A stretch of 64,000 bases of DNA from Cherax quadricarinatus (lineage: Eukaryota; Arthropoda; Malacostraca; Decapoda; Parastacidae). The position numbers and the translations under genes are program-made. Below, in pieces: positions 30,083-43,800 of this stretch; position 1 is the stretch's first letter, and each line of letters starts with the position of its first letter. Location of the stretch: contig NC_091369.1 in assembly GCF_038502225.1 (NCBI RefSeq), forward strand, positions 1,139,001 through 1,203,000. Direction: 5' to 3'. A model generated the notes under the pieces. It made no database searches. It worked only from the letters and a program-made list of their open reading frames with translations, and was not told where the DNA came from.

Positions 30083-31030
30083 AGAATTTGTAGATTTCCT
30101 GAGTAAGGTATATCTTAAATGACAAACTCTGAAGCAATGTCACTGGAGAGAGAACTTTGGGTAGCTTTAAATATAAGTGGATGAGTACATGAATAGGCAT
30201 AGTTGGGTGTGAAATGGACCTGCCTAGCATGGGCCAATAATTATGTTTATTTTAGCATGATACAATGTTTGTACAAGGTGAATGACATTTGGGTGAACAT
30301 GCAGAAAGTCACTATATATGCAAAGCATATCGGGCAAACTTAAGACTAACTTAAGATTAATAAGGTAATAACAATTTGAGTAATTTTGTACTTACAGTCA
30401 TTTGGATGAGTGTAAGTATAAATTCAGGCATTTACTATGAATACATGAGAAATGACTATCCTACTGCAGTGCTCCAGTGTTCTTACATTCTTACTCTTGT
30501 GTTCAGTTAAAACTGATTTATACTATTACTGGCCTTAACATAACCGAGTAACCTATTACTCTCTTTTATGATTATACAGAAGACATTTAGTATCTGTTCA
30601 TGTACAGTGGATATTGCAAAATTGTATTCACCTCTTCTAATATAGTAATACTGATTTTGATTTCCTTTACAATGCGACTTATTTCCATTGGGGTCACGTG
30701 TTTTTCTGTTATATCTTCAAAACTTATCAGCACTGCATACCAGTAATAATCACGTGCTTAATATAAACGTTATGGAAACCCAAAACCTGCAGGCTATTCT
30801 TTTTCATATTTAAGCTGAATGTACCTTATTTTGAGACAGATTAAAGAAAGGCCCTCAAAGAATGACATCCCGGTTACTTTACTGAACCACCCTAAGTTTA
30901 ATATTCATTATTTATCACAGCAGAATGCCTGTAATAATCATGTGCTTCATGTAAACATTATGATAACAAAACAAGAAGGCAACCCATAAATAAAATGACC
31001 ATTTAAGCAGAATAAAGCTTTCTATGGCGC
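30083..31030. other. upstream spacer of FBXO45
   Basis: Contains repeat-like 'GAAATGGACCTGCCTAGCAT' at ~30210 and a short SINE tail at ~30675. No gene seen. Confidence 0.5.
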
Positions 31031-31271
31031 AGCTTGAGGGGAGGACCTCTGGGAGGACGTCCTCATCTTACAGACGTCTGAGGGGGTAGACTTACCTGTC
31101 AAGATGGGTGTTTGAGGGTCCTGTCAGCTGTGGCGACAGTCAGGTGTTTGATGGTGGTAGTGATGGTGGTAGTAGTGGTGGTAGTGGTGGTAGTGAGCGC
31201 CACCTATGTGTCTAAGAAGAGTAGTATCCTGTCTTCTCTCTCCTCAGTGTTGTGCTGATGCAGCCGGCAAA
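31031..31271 (+). promoter_or_regulatory. FBXO45 5' leader with likely intron acceptor
   Basis: GC-richer than its surroundings, with a GGTGGTAGT microsatellite at ~31151-31196. 'TCTTCTCTCTCCTCAG' ends at 31247, a good 3' splice site 24 bases before the ATG, so the coding exon may start at 31248 with a leader exon upstream. No TATA box. Confidence 0.5.
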
Positions 31272-31847
31272 ATGGTGAATTGGTGCTCCTTACAAGACCG
31301 TGTTTTAGAAGTCATATTCTCTTATCTGGATGTGTACGACCTGCGCAACTGTTCACTAGTGTGTAAGAACTGGTATAAGTACCTCAACGACGAGAACAAT
31401 GATGTATGGCGGCTGCACTGTGTTAGAAAATTGGCCGAGGAGGCCCTCAAATCGGACCTCTTATCCTCTGTGCCGACCTATAAGGCCAAATTAAGAGCCT
31501 TCTATCACGCGTGGAACCCAAATGATTGCTCTAGGAACATATATGTGAAGCCCAATGGGTTCACTCTACACAGGAACCCTGTGGCCCAGAGCACGGATGG
31601 TGCCAGGGGCAAGCTGGGGTTCAGGTCAGGGAGACATGCCTGGGAGGTAGTGTGGGAGGGACCCCTTGGCACTGTGGCAGTCATAGGCATAGCCACCAGG
31701 GACGCTGCTGTACAGTGCCCGGGATATGTGGCACTCTTAGGCTCAGATGAACACTCTTGGGGGTGGAATCTGGTAGACAATCACTTGTTACACAATGGAG
31801 ATTCACAAGGAAATTATCCACAGTTAAATAATGCACCAAAGTATCAG
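31272..31847 (+). CDS. FBXO45: FBXO45 coding exon 1
   Basis: ATG in good context ('GCAAAATGG'). Ends in CAG followed by GTATGT. Openings on the minus strand at 31505-31881 are shadows. Confidence 0.95.
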
Positions 31848-34800
31848 GTATGTTACATGTTCCTTTCAGCCCATTGCTCATTAAATTTCATAATTTAAAT
31901 TTATTCCTATAAATTCAAAGAATCATTTGCATTACTATATTACTTATGTTACTATCTTAGTGTTTGTTCTTTTATCTTCCTTTATAGTCTCCCTAATATA
32001 TTAAAACCAGAAGATTTTTGGAAAAAGGTAAAATGAGATTATACTTGAATAATGTTAATTTGTTACATGTGTACACTTGATATTACCTGGAGTCTACCTC
32101 CAGGTAGACTCTTCAGGTTAAATGAGGGGTACAGGTTTTGATTTTGACCAACTGCTCATACCCTAATATAAACTAAATGAAATAAGTAAGTTTATTTAGG
32201 CACAGGTATACATAGGTACAATTATCATACATAGTGTAAATTACCTAGGATAACCCAAAAAAGTCAGACAGTGACTTATTTCCATTGTAGGGTTAAATGA
32301 AACTAGTGATCTGTTATCAGATTGTAATAATAATATATAATAATAAATGGCAACAGTGTACTCGGGCATTACTGTAGTTTACATTTAATAATACACACAA
32401 CTTATGTACACAACAGAATGAGTATTTCTTGTGCAAGTTGTTATTTTGGGAGATAGTTGCAAAAATACTACATTTATTTGTTTGTGCAGCACGTCTGAGC
32501 CAATCAACGCATAGTACTGAGCTATGCCTGGCCAAATGTAGCCATAAAAGCATCTGTCGATGGGAGAGTAAGGCAAATTACATTAGCTTCTTTTAGGCTG
32601 GGTTTCGTTAGGTCATATTGCTTTTTTGTTTACCATTGACACAGCAAGAAATAAGTCAACGGTAAAACCAACTTAATATTGTACAGTTCAAACCATAATT
32701 AGTGGGCGAAATCTGCCAAGGAGCAATCATCAACTTTTAATATGATGATAATTTAAAAATGCACATTATACAGTTTATGTAAAAAGCAGATACTATAGTT
32801 AAGTGTTACTTGAAGAGGGCCTGTAGTTATACCAAAAATATTTTAGCTATTTCTTTACTAGTTAGTATGGGTCATTCATACCAGTATAAATTACCCATAC
32901 TGTCAGTGTATGATTCACTTATATATTAGTTTATAGCTTTAGAACTAATGTTATTTTTACTGATGAAAATCTGAACAGTCTATTACCTATCACCAACACT
33001 AAGAACTGTTACCTGTCCTCAAATTTTTTGCTGACTGAGGTTCCCAAGCTTTTTTACAGGCTAGTATAATTAAGTTCTAGGTGCCAAGATTATTTTCTTT
33101 TCCCCAGACTTAGAACCTTACACTCATTCAGGTTGAATCTTTCCCTGTTTTTTTTGACAACAGCATTAACTTCTCTGAATAATTTTGGAGTTCCAGCATT
33201 TGTCATGAATTTATTAGTCTACTTATTTTTGTGTCATTAGTAAATGTACTTATGTCACTACTTACTCCTATATCTAGGGCATTTATGCAGATTACAAACA
33301 GATATGGGCCCAAACCAGTCCCCTGTTGAATGCCACTTGTGACTAGTGCATACTGTGAATCATACCACTTATGCAAACTGTTGTCTATCAGTCAACCATG
33401 CCTCAATATACTAGAAAATTTCTCTAGTACCATCCAAGGCCATGTCCTTCAAATCTCGTGTATGGAACTAGTTTGTCCATTGTTCCTTTTTGTCACTATT
33501 TTGGTTTAGTTTCTACCTACACTGTTCATTTTCTTGATATTCATTGGGCTGGAGGGTATGGCCCCATTACTCTAGATTTTTTATTTTTTTTGTATTCCTG
33601 ATTTCTTTCATTTTTTGTTTATTTTGTGCAATCTCTGTATTTTATTTTTATTCTTATGTAGATCTGGCCTTATTGATATGTCACTAGCTTTGCAGATTTC
33701 ATATGTCCCCATTTCCAGCATTTCTTCCTTATGTTGGATCCAAGTGGAAGCTAATTGCAAAAACCTGCTCTTGTCTTTCTCATGTGTTCTTTGCCTTTTG
33801 CAGTCTTTCTGATTTGTATACTCTGTTTCATTATCTCTCTGCTTTTTATTTTATTTTTTCAAGTGAAGCCATAAATATTGTAATATATTAACTGCATTTT
33901 CTGTCACCAGTTTTCTTCAATAGTTTGGGATTGTTTGCATATAATTTTTAATCTGTGTTTTCATGATAGCAGAGGTCATTAATAATATGATTCTTGTCTG
34001 GCAAAGCTATACGGTGACATCTAGGTATTTATTTATTTATTTTTTTATTTATTTATTAATTTGAATATGATACAGTGAAGTACAAAGGAATACAGTTATT
34101 AAAGTGCAACATGCCAAAGCCCCTTGTATGCAGAGCATTATGGGCAGGCTTAAGGTACAGGGAAAGTTTTCTGCAACTCTTTTGCTAAACAAATGTTTGG
34201 CATGACTTATTTCCTCTAGTGGGTCTCGCTCGCCTGTGATGTCATCTCCAGCTGTTATACAATGTATCTACTTCTAGTTCCAGTATACGAGTTTGTCCTC
34301 ATGCCTTGACTTGAGACTTAGGGGCTGAACACCTATTGCCTTTCCACTCCCATTGTTTCTGATATTAAAATAATTTCTGTATTTGACTGAAGAAGCTTGC
34401 TGCACATCATTCATCAACTTGTCAGTTTTGTGTACCTTTAGTATGATAGGTACCTGGGTATTACACAGATAACCTGCACTTAGGAGAGGGAAAGTAATGA
34501 CGATGTTTTGGTCCAACTTGGACCAATGACAAGTTGCACTGAAGAAAGAAGGAAAGAACTGCTTTAGGTTGTATCTTGGGGGAAGAGATTTAAGAGTCCA
34601 GATGGAAATAAGCCAGATAGTCTGATAGTCTGTCATAACTTTACTGGATTATCATGGGTTACTAATCTTCAGAGTTAATACTGCAAACAAAATCTTACTT
34701 GATGTTTCTTTTTCACTACTACAGCCAAAAAACAAAAAGCTTTTCTTCTTTGCAAAGTTTCCTTTGATAACTTGGAATTATTTGCAGCTGTCCTCTTTTT

Positions 34801-37800
34801 CTGTGTATATGATAGTGCATAAAGGTTGTTAATTCCTTTACTTTGTCTGCCTTTTTTTACATGTTCTTCATTTGTTTGACCATTTTCTTATGATTTCTGG
34901 TGCGATTACCTTCTAGACAAGGTGCAACAGTTCTGCATAACAATAGCATTCAGTCAAGATGCCATAAACCTTTCCTCTGAGGCATGTACTCCTAAATGAT
35001 ATTACTTACGTCACGTATGCTTGCTATCTTTGGACAGTCAGAAGGGCCAAGCCCAGTACTATATTTTCAGGTGAGCTATTGTTATGAAACACATTAACAT
35101 GTCACTTGAGAACTGTAGTTTGTCAACTACTAAGGCGGCGGCTCACAGGGTTATCCAGTTACATGGAAAGTGAGTAATCTGTTCCCTGATATTTGGTCAG
35201 TGCCAATACTTGACTGAGGCTGGCTACATCAGAAGGTTCTGTGACTAACACAGCATTTCTTTGGCCTTCAAAACACTACAGTGTGTAATATTTACTTGGG
35301 CTCCCATGTCTAGGAAAAGTCTGACAGGGTCTTTAAATAATTTAGCTGTAATTATTGAGCCTATTAATCCCTGAAATCTATTGTGTAAGCAGATCATGTG
35401 CGTGTCTGCATTATTGTCTTGAGTATTCAGTCCTGCCATCATCCATGTCAGAGATTGCAACTGTAACCCTGTACTTCAGTGTCAGAAAACAGTTTTTGTA
35501 CTTCATTTAAGGCTTCAGATCTTACTGACTGGTACCAAATATATTTGATGGTTCAAACCTATCTCGGGGTCATATTGGTGGGCATAGTCTCCCCCAAATC
35601 ATCATGCGATTCTACATTAATGGTGTCCCTTTGATTTGTAACAGGGACAGCAAGAGGAGACTGCACCTGAGGTGGATACTGTCAAGAACCTGTGTTAGCC
35701 GAGCTACCGCGAGATTTCCAACTGCAGGCAGGGTACGAACCATTCTTCTGCTTTGAGACATGAAAATCTGCTGTCTGATAACTCATGACAGCAGTGGAGT
35801 TTTCCTCAGGAATGACAAGCATACCTATTCTAATTTCCTACAAAACTGAGACCAGTGATTTCTTTGGAGATGCCCGTGCTTACAAAAAATATAGCGATTT
35901 CCTGAAGAACTATGATTGCTGGTACTAATGGAGTTTGGTTGAAAAGAGGAACTATTGTTTCAATGTTGATTTGATGCTGGTTGGGACTCTTAGTTTTTTC
36001 CATTAAGGTTTATGATGTGGCTTGGACATTCATTTTGATTGACTGTTACAAGATTCATTGATAAAGCTAAACCTAAAGAGTTTGGTTAAGGTCCTAAATT
36101 ACTACAGGTGTTCCCTGCTTTATACAGTAGATTTGTTTCTCACTTATGGATTCGTTTCTTGCTGATGGCTTATAAAGTGGACTATTATGTAAATTGTAGG
36201 GATTTGTTCTGAGATTTTGGAAAATTCCATATTTCTTGGGTGTTATTTACCCCCAAAAAATTTACCACATGCACCATATGGTTTGCATACAGAGAAGAAA
36301 GTAATATAAAAAAACAGCCGAGGAAAAAAATAGTTTTCAAAATTCGGTTATGACCCCCGTGCGATACAAGATTGGGAAGAATTCCATTTTTCTTATACTA
36401 TTCATAAAAAATATATGAGCATACCAGATAGACATCAAATAATAGTAATATCTTTAATTCTACAAGCACATGTACAAGGTATACAGGCCTAGCTGACATC
36501 AATGACATACTACTACTATATAGACAGCCCATTGTTAATCAAAACATTTCTGGCAAATTAGGTCAGTTTTTCCCCAGGATGCGAATCACACCAGTCGGCT
36601 AACATCCAGGTACCCATTTTACTGATGGGTAAACAGAGACAACAGGTGTAAGGAAACACTCAATGTTTCCACCCTTACCAGGAATTGAACCACGGACCCC
36701 CAGTGTGTGAAGCAAAAGAGCTTTGCATACCAGGCCATGGGTCTGTACACCAAAACTGAATGTAGGTAGTCTTTCTTATAAATGTCAGTATAGATCAGTT
36801 TAGTGTTATTTAAAGAGAGATTGTCATAAATTCCAGAGTTGCTGGGTTGGGATGATTACATCTGAGCAATAAGAGCACAGTAACCACCCACCAAAAGAGC
36901 ACAGCAACCACCCTCTAACATAATACAGTAACCACCCACTAAAATAGCACAGCATCCACCCACTAAAATAGCACAGCAGCCACCCAATAACAGCACAGCA
37001 ACCACCCACTAACATAGCACAGCAACCACCCACTAACAGAGCACAGCAACCACCCACTAACAGAGCACAGCAACCACCCACTAACAGAGCACAGCAACCA
37101 CCCACTAACAGCACAGCAACCACCCACAAACAGAGCACAGCGACCACCCACTAACAGAGCACAGCAATCACCCACTCAAATAGCACAGCAACCACCCACT
37201 AAAATAACACAGCAACCACCCACTAAAATAGCACAGCAACCACCCGCTAAAATAGCACAGCAATTAGCTGCTTTAGTCTTATAGAAGCTAATTTTTACTG
37301 CACATATGGAATTGGTAGAAATAGGATCACCTTACATAAGCAAATTTGTACAAAACAAATTTGCATAAGTTAGGGGAATTATACATATACTGTATATTGC
37401 CATATAGCATTATTTTTTTGTTTTGGAGATATACACGGTAAACCCTCAATTTAACGAATTAATGAGGGAAGCAGGTGACCAGTAATGGTGATTGAGAAAC
37501 AGCTACCATTGCAGATATGAGGTGACCAAAATTTGTTTTAGTCACCAATGAGCTTTTCAAAATAGTAAATATAAAATGCAGTGTAAAACATAGTGTTCTC
37601 GGTGTGATGCTAAGTTCAACGCAATATCTTCAGACATGCCAGACCAAGTCTAGAGACAGTCTACAATTAATAATGAATTCACCAAAAACCTATACGTGGG
37701 ACTCTTAGGATGCCTTTTCGGTCCGTCCTAGACCATTGTGATTTGACAGTAGTCCAGGACAGACCAAAACGTTATCCAAGTTCCTCTCCTAAGTGTGGAT

Positions 37801-40800
37801 TTCTGGTGAATTGTTTCAGCCATGGCGTTGTGATGTTTTAGTCGTAAATAATAAACTTTCATTTTCCAAGGTACAGTTGACCCCCGGTTTACGATATTTT
37901 TTTCATTCCAGAAGTATGTTCAGGTGCCAGTACTGACCGAATTTGTTCCCATAAGGAATATTGTGAAGTAGATTAGTCCATTTCAGACCCCCAAACATAC
38001 ACGTACAAACGCACTTACATAAATACACTTACATAATTGGTTGCATTGGGAGGTGATCGTTAAGCGGGGGTCCACTGTATTTTGCATTAGGTTTTCGTAT
38101 GTGGAAAAGCCCATAGTTATGCAAAACATTTTAGGCAGATTAAAGCTAAAACTACTTGACACTGAATACAATAAAGCTAGATTATTTAAATGCTAAGTTT
38201 AACATAATTAAGTTGTCTGAAGATAAGTTTATTAAATGCATTGATCATTCTAAGTATAAAACTTTATACTAAACCAACAATATTAATATGATAGGATTAT
38301 AACACAAAGCAGGATTGACCATTTTACAGTGGACCCCCGGTTATCAGTCGTAATCCGTTCCAGAAGGTCAGCCAGTAACTGAAATGGCCGATAACCAAAT
38401 TAATATTTCCCATAAGAATTAATGGAAATACAATTAATCCATTCCAAACAAAAATATTCACAAAAAATTTTTTTTTTTAACAATTATGTAAGTATTACAT
38501 ACCTTTATTGAAGGCTAATGCTGGCTTCTGGCAGATAGGGAGGAGGAAAGAGGGAGGAGTTAGTGTTTGGAAGGTGAATCCCTTTCCATAAAGACTTTAG
38601 GTAGCAAAGCCTTCTCTGGGGTTACTTCCCTTCTCTGTCTTTTATTGCCACTAGGACCAGCTTGAGAGTCACTGGACCCCTGTCTCGCAAAACAACTGTC
38701 CAGAGTTCTCTGTTTCTGGCGTCTCTTTAAGATTTCCCTGAAGTGGGAACATACTTTTCAGCTGCACATTTGTCAGAACTTGCAGCCTCACCATACGTTA
38801 CAACACTGTGTATGCCACTATGCATCTTAAATCCATCAAACCATCCTTTGCTGGCTCTAAATTCACAAACCGCAGCACTTATTCCAGGCATTTTCTTTGC
38901 AAGATCCTCATGCAACTGCTTTGCCTTCTCACAAATGATCAACTCCACAACACTGTCTTCCTTAATCCACAATAATAATAACTTTTCCATCTCTTCCATT
39001 ATTGGTGGCCTTTCTTTAGTTAGAAAAGTTACTCCTTTTGCAACATTAGCATCTTTGATTTGTTCTTTCTTTGCCAGGATGGATGTAATTGTTGATTTAT
39101 TCTTGCTGTACATCCTGGCAAGTTCCATCACCTTCATACCATTCTCAAACTATTCTATCACTTCACGCTTAAATTCCATGGTGTTTCTCACTTTCTTTAC
39201 CACAGGAACTTTACTGGGAACTTTCTTTGGAGCCATCATTACTTATTTCACAGTTGCACTGCAAGAAAAAACACTAAAAACAATGGTAAACAAGCGAAGT
39301 GTTTGGATGTATGAGCAGAAGCTTCCTCAGTCACCGATAGACAAAGCCAAACTGAAGCGCAAGCTGCCCCAGCCGGCGGATGAACGCATCCAAAATGGCC
39401 AATAACCGGGCGCCGAAAAACACGCCGATAACCAAACCAGTCGATAACCGGGGGTCCACTGTATCTGTAAAATTTGAGGGTTTAGAAATACAACAGAAAA
39501 ATGCATGAGTAGCAATGCTGATTGACATCTGGATAGGCAGATTTCATTAGGAGCATTTGACATTCGCATTCAGTCTGAAAAAAGATAGTGCGCATATATA
39601 AAGCCTTAAATAATAGTAGTACTGTATGTATTTTTTAAAAATATAAAACATTTTATTTAAATTGCACTACTGTACAGCTAATATGTAATATTGCACTATT
39701 AATTTTTATTATTGTACTTAAAATTATACATATACTGTACTATAATTAAAAAATGGAATATAAGAAAATATAAAAAAAATCTCAAACCAGTGATATTCTG
39801 GCTAAACCAGTGCCAAATTTGTAATTAGCATGCCATAACTATTAAAGACAACTAGAAAAATCTTGTAACATAATAAAAAAATAATTTAATACTGGTTTGT
39901 GGTTCTACATTACCTGTGAGGGCATGTCTAATGCCTTTAGCCTCTTTTTGACTTGGATCATTTAATTCTGAGATGAATTTTTTCTGGCTTCAAACTTTCT
40001 AATAGTTATGGGTGCTTTGCTTAAGGACAACTCAATGAGATGATACATGTGAACCTTTGAAGAGTGATATATAATTTTGAAAGGGGAATTAGCTTAAGGG
40101 ATGGCAAGTAAGTAAGTTTATTCAGGTATACACAAATACAGTTACGTAGAATTATCATACATAGCAGCATATGTGTAGAGAACCTAGGATAACCCAAAAA
40201 AGTCAGACAGAGTGACTTATTTCCATTGGGGTCCTTTGCTATTATCCTTAGCATTAAAGAAAAGAGAACAGTATCAGTGATAAGAGGAAAAGTACAAAAA
40301 AAGATTGCAACAGTCTATTAGCTTGATGAAAAAAAAAATTGAGTGTGAAAAGTATACCTGGAGAGGGTTTCGGGGGTCAACACCCCTGCGGCTCAGTCCG
40401 AGATCGGGCCTCGTGGTGGATCAGGGTCTGATCAACCAGACTGTTACTGCTGGCCACATGCAAACTGACATATGAACCACAGCCTGGCTGGTCAAGTACT
40501 GACTTTAGGTGTAATTTATTCATGATTGTAACCATGTATAGATTAATGATCACTACACATCACTGATGATCACTACACATCACTGATGATCACTACACAT
40601 CACTTATGATCACTACACATCACTAATGATCACTACACATCACTAATGATCACTACACATCACTGATGATCACTACACATCACTAATGATCACTACACAT
40701 CACTAATGATCACTATATGTTACTACACATCACTAATGGTTGCTACACAACACTACACATTGCTAATGAGACATCACTAATGATCACTATACGTTACTAC

Positions 40801-43800
40801 ACATCACTAATGATCACTATATGTTACTATGCATCACTAATGATCACTACACATCAGTAACAAAACTACACATCACTAATGATCACTACACATCACTAGT
40901 GATCGCTACACATCACTAATGATCACAACACATCACTTATGATTACAACACATCACTTATGATCACTACACATCAGTACACAACACTACACATTACAAAT
41001 AATCACTACTTATCACTAATGATCACTACACATCACTAATGATCACTACACATCACTAATGATCACAACACATCACTTATGATCACTACACAACTCTACA
41101 CATCACCAATAATCATTACTTATCACTAATGATCACTACTTATCACTAATGACCACTGCTTATCACCAATGATCACTACATATCACCAATGATCACTACA
41201 CATCACTACTCATGATTACACATCACTAATGATCACTACTCATCACATCACTAATGATCACTACTACACTATCATACACGTCCCCACATATCACTACCAT
41301 ACACATAACCATACATCACTACCATACACATAACCATACATCACTACCATACATGTCACCATACATCACTACCATACATGTCACCATGTATCACTCCCAT
41401 ACACATCACCATACATCACTACCATATGTCACCATACATCACTACCATACACATCACCATACATGTCACCATACATCACTACAGTACACGTCATACATCA
41501 CTACAATACACGTCACCATGTATTACTACCATGCACGTCACCATACATGTCACCATCCATCACTACCATACACATCACCATACATCACTACAATACACAT
41601 CACCATACATCACTACAATACACATCAGCACACCCACCAGTTTTCTTCTTCATACTTGTCACTAGTAAATGGAGATGAATTGCTTTTAGGACTTGGTGAG
41701 CTGTTGGAGTGTGAGCAGGGTAATATTTAGTGAAGGGATTCAGGGAAACCAGTTATTATAGATTTAGCCAGACTTGAGTCCTGGAAATGGGAAGTACAAT
41801 GCCTGCACTTTAAAAGGAGGGGTCTGGGATATTGACAGTTTGGAGGGACTTCTAAACTGTCGTATCTGAACGCCTCTGCAATGACAGTGATTATGTATGA
41901 GTGAGGTGAAAGTGTTGAATGATGATGAAAGTATTTTCTTTTTGGGTCACCCTGCCTCGGTGGGAGACTGCAAACTTGTTGAAAAAAAATATATATGTAT
42001 TGCTAACAACTTCATCATAATGACTGCCATTTGTGTTGTACTCATCATTATTATCTTTCACTACCCTCATCACTACTATGCCTCACCATACTTACCAATA
42101 TTATCATCATTATTTTTAAAGCACTTAAGCTGGACTATTCGCAGACTCCAGTATATAATTATTATACTATCACCTCAACTAAAATCAGTCCTTTCACTTA
42201 AAAAAATAATATTACCTTCTTTAAAATTTTAAAAAATAAGCTTTAAAGTTTATGATTTTTTTTTTTTTTCCAACAAGTCGGCCGTCTCCCACCGAGGCAG
42301 GGTGACCCAAAAAAAAAGAAAGAAAATTCCCAAAAAGAAAATACTTTCATCATCATTCAACACTTTCACCACACTCGCACATTATCACTGTTTTTGCAGA
42401 GGTGCTCAGAATACAACAGTTTAGAAGCATACACATATAAAGATACACAACATATCCCTCCAAACTGCCAATATCCCAAATCCCTCCTTAAAAGTGCAGG
42501 CATTGTACTTCCCATTTCCAGGACTCAAGTCCGACTATATGAAAATAACCGGTTTCCCTGAATCCCTTCACTAAATATTACCCTGCTCACACTCCAACAG
42601 ATCGTCAGGTCCCAAGTACCATTCATCTCCATTCACTCCTATCTAACACGCTCACGCACGCTTGCTGGAAGTCCAAGCCCCTTGCCCACAAAACCTCCTT
42701 TACCCCCTCTCTCCAACCCTTTCGAGGACGACCCCTACCCCGCCTTCCTTCCCCTATAGATTTATATGCTTTCCATGTCATTCTACTTTGATCCATTCTC
42801 TCTAAATGACCAAACCACCTCAACAACCCCTCTTCTGCCCTCTGACTAATACTTTTATTAACTCCACACCTTTTCCTAATTTCCACACTCCGAACTTTCT
42901 GCATAATATTTACATCACACATTGCCCTTAAACAAGACATCTCCACTGCCTCCAACCATCTCCTCGCTGCTGCATTTACCACCCAAGCTTCACACCCATA
43001 TGAGTGTTGGTACTACTATACTTTCATACATTCCCTTCTTTGCCTCCATAGATAACGTTTTTTGACTCCACATATACCTCAACGCACCACTCACCTTTTT
43101 TCCCTCATCAATTCTATGATTAACCTCATCCTTCATAAATCCATCCGCCGACACGTCAACTCCCAAGTATCTGAAAACATTCACTTCTTCCATACTACTC
43201 CTCCCCAATTTGATATCCAATTTTTCTTTATCTAAATCATTTGACACCCTCATCACCTTACTCTTTTCTATGTTCACTTTCAACTTTCTACCTTTACACA
43301 CATTCCCAAACTCATCCACTAACCTTTGCAATTTTTCTTTAGAATCTCCCATAAGCACAGTATCATCAGCAAAAAGTAACTGTGTCAATTCCCATTTTGA
43401 ATTTGATTCCCCAAAATTTAATCCCACCCCTCTCCCGAACACCCTAGCATTTACTTCCTTTACAACCCCATCTATAAATATATTAAACAACCATGGTGAC
43501 ATTACACATCCCTGTCTAAGACCTACTTTTACCGGGAAGTAGTCTCCCTCTCTTCTACACACCCTAACCTGAGCCTCACTATCCTCATAAAAACTCTTTA
43601 CAGCATTTAATAACTTACCACCTCTGTTTCTTCCTTAACATTTAAAAGTTCCTCAAAATATTCTCGCCATCTACCTAATACCTCCATCTCCCCATCTACT
43701 AACTCCCCTACTCTGTTTTTAACTGACAAATCCATACTTTCCCTAGGCTTTCTTAACTTGTTTAACTCACTCCAAAATTTTTTCTTATTTTCATTAAAAT

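Noticed and set aside
31206..31271. N-terminal extension [11 protein letters not shown] of FBXO45
   Set aside because: Not in the family, and a strong splice acceptor lies between it and the conserved start.
36824..37147. VGGCCALL repeat ORF, possible Cys-rich protein
   Set aside because: Translation of the 24-bp minisatellite; no start context, splice signal or signal peptide pattern.
38743..39405. 220-codon plus-strand ORF
   Set aside because: Antisense of the Tigger DNA-binding region; runs into the terminal repeat.
40535..41270. Possible CRISPR-like array
   Set aside because: Units are contiguous without unique spacers, and the DNA is clearly eukaryotic.
41254..41730. 158-codon Thr/His/Ile-rich ORF
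   Set aside because: Pure translation of the satellite array.
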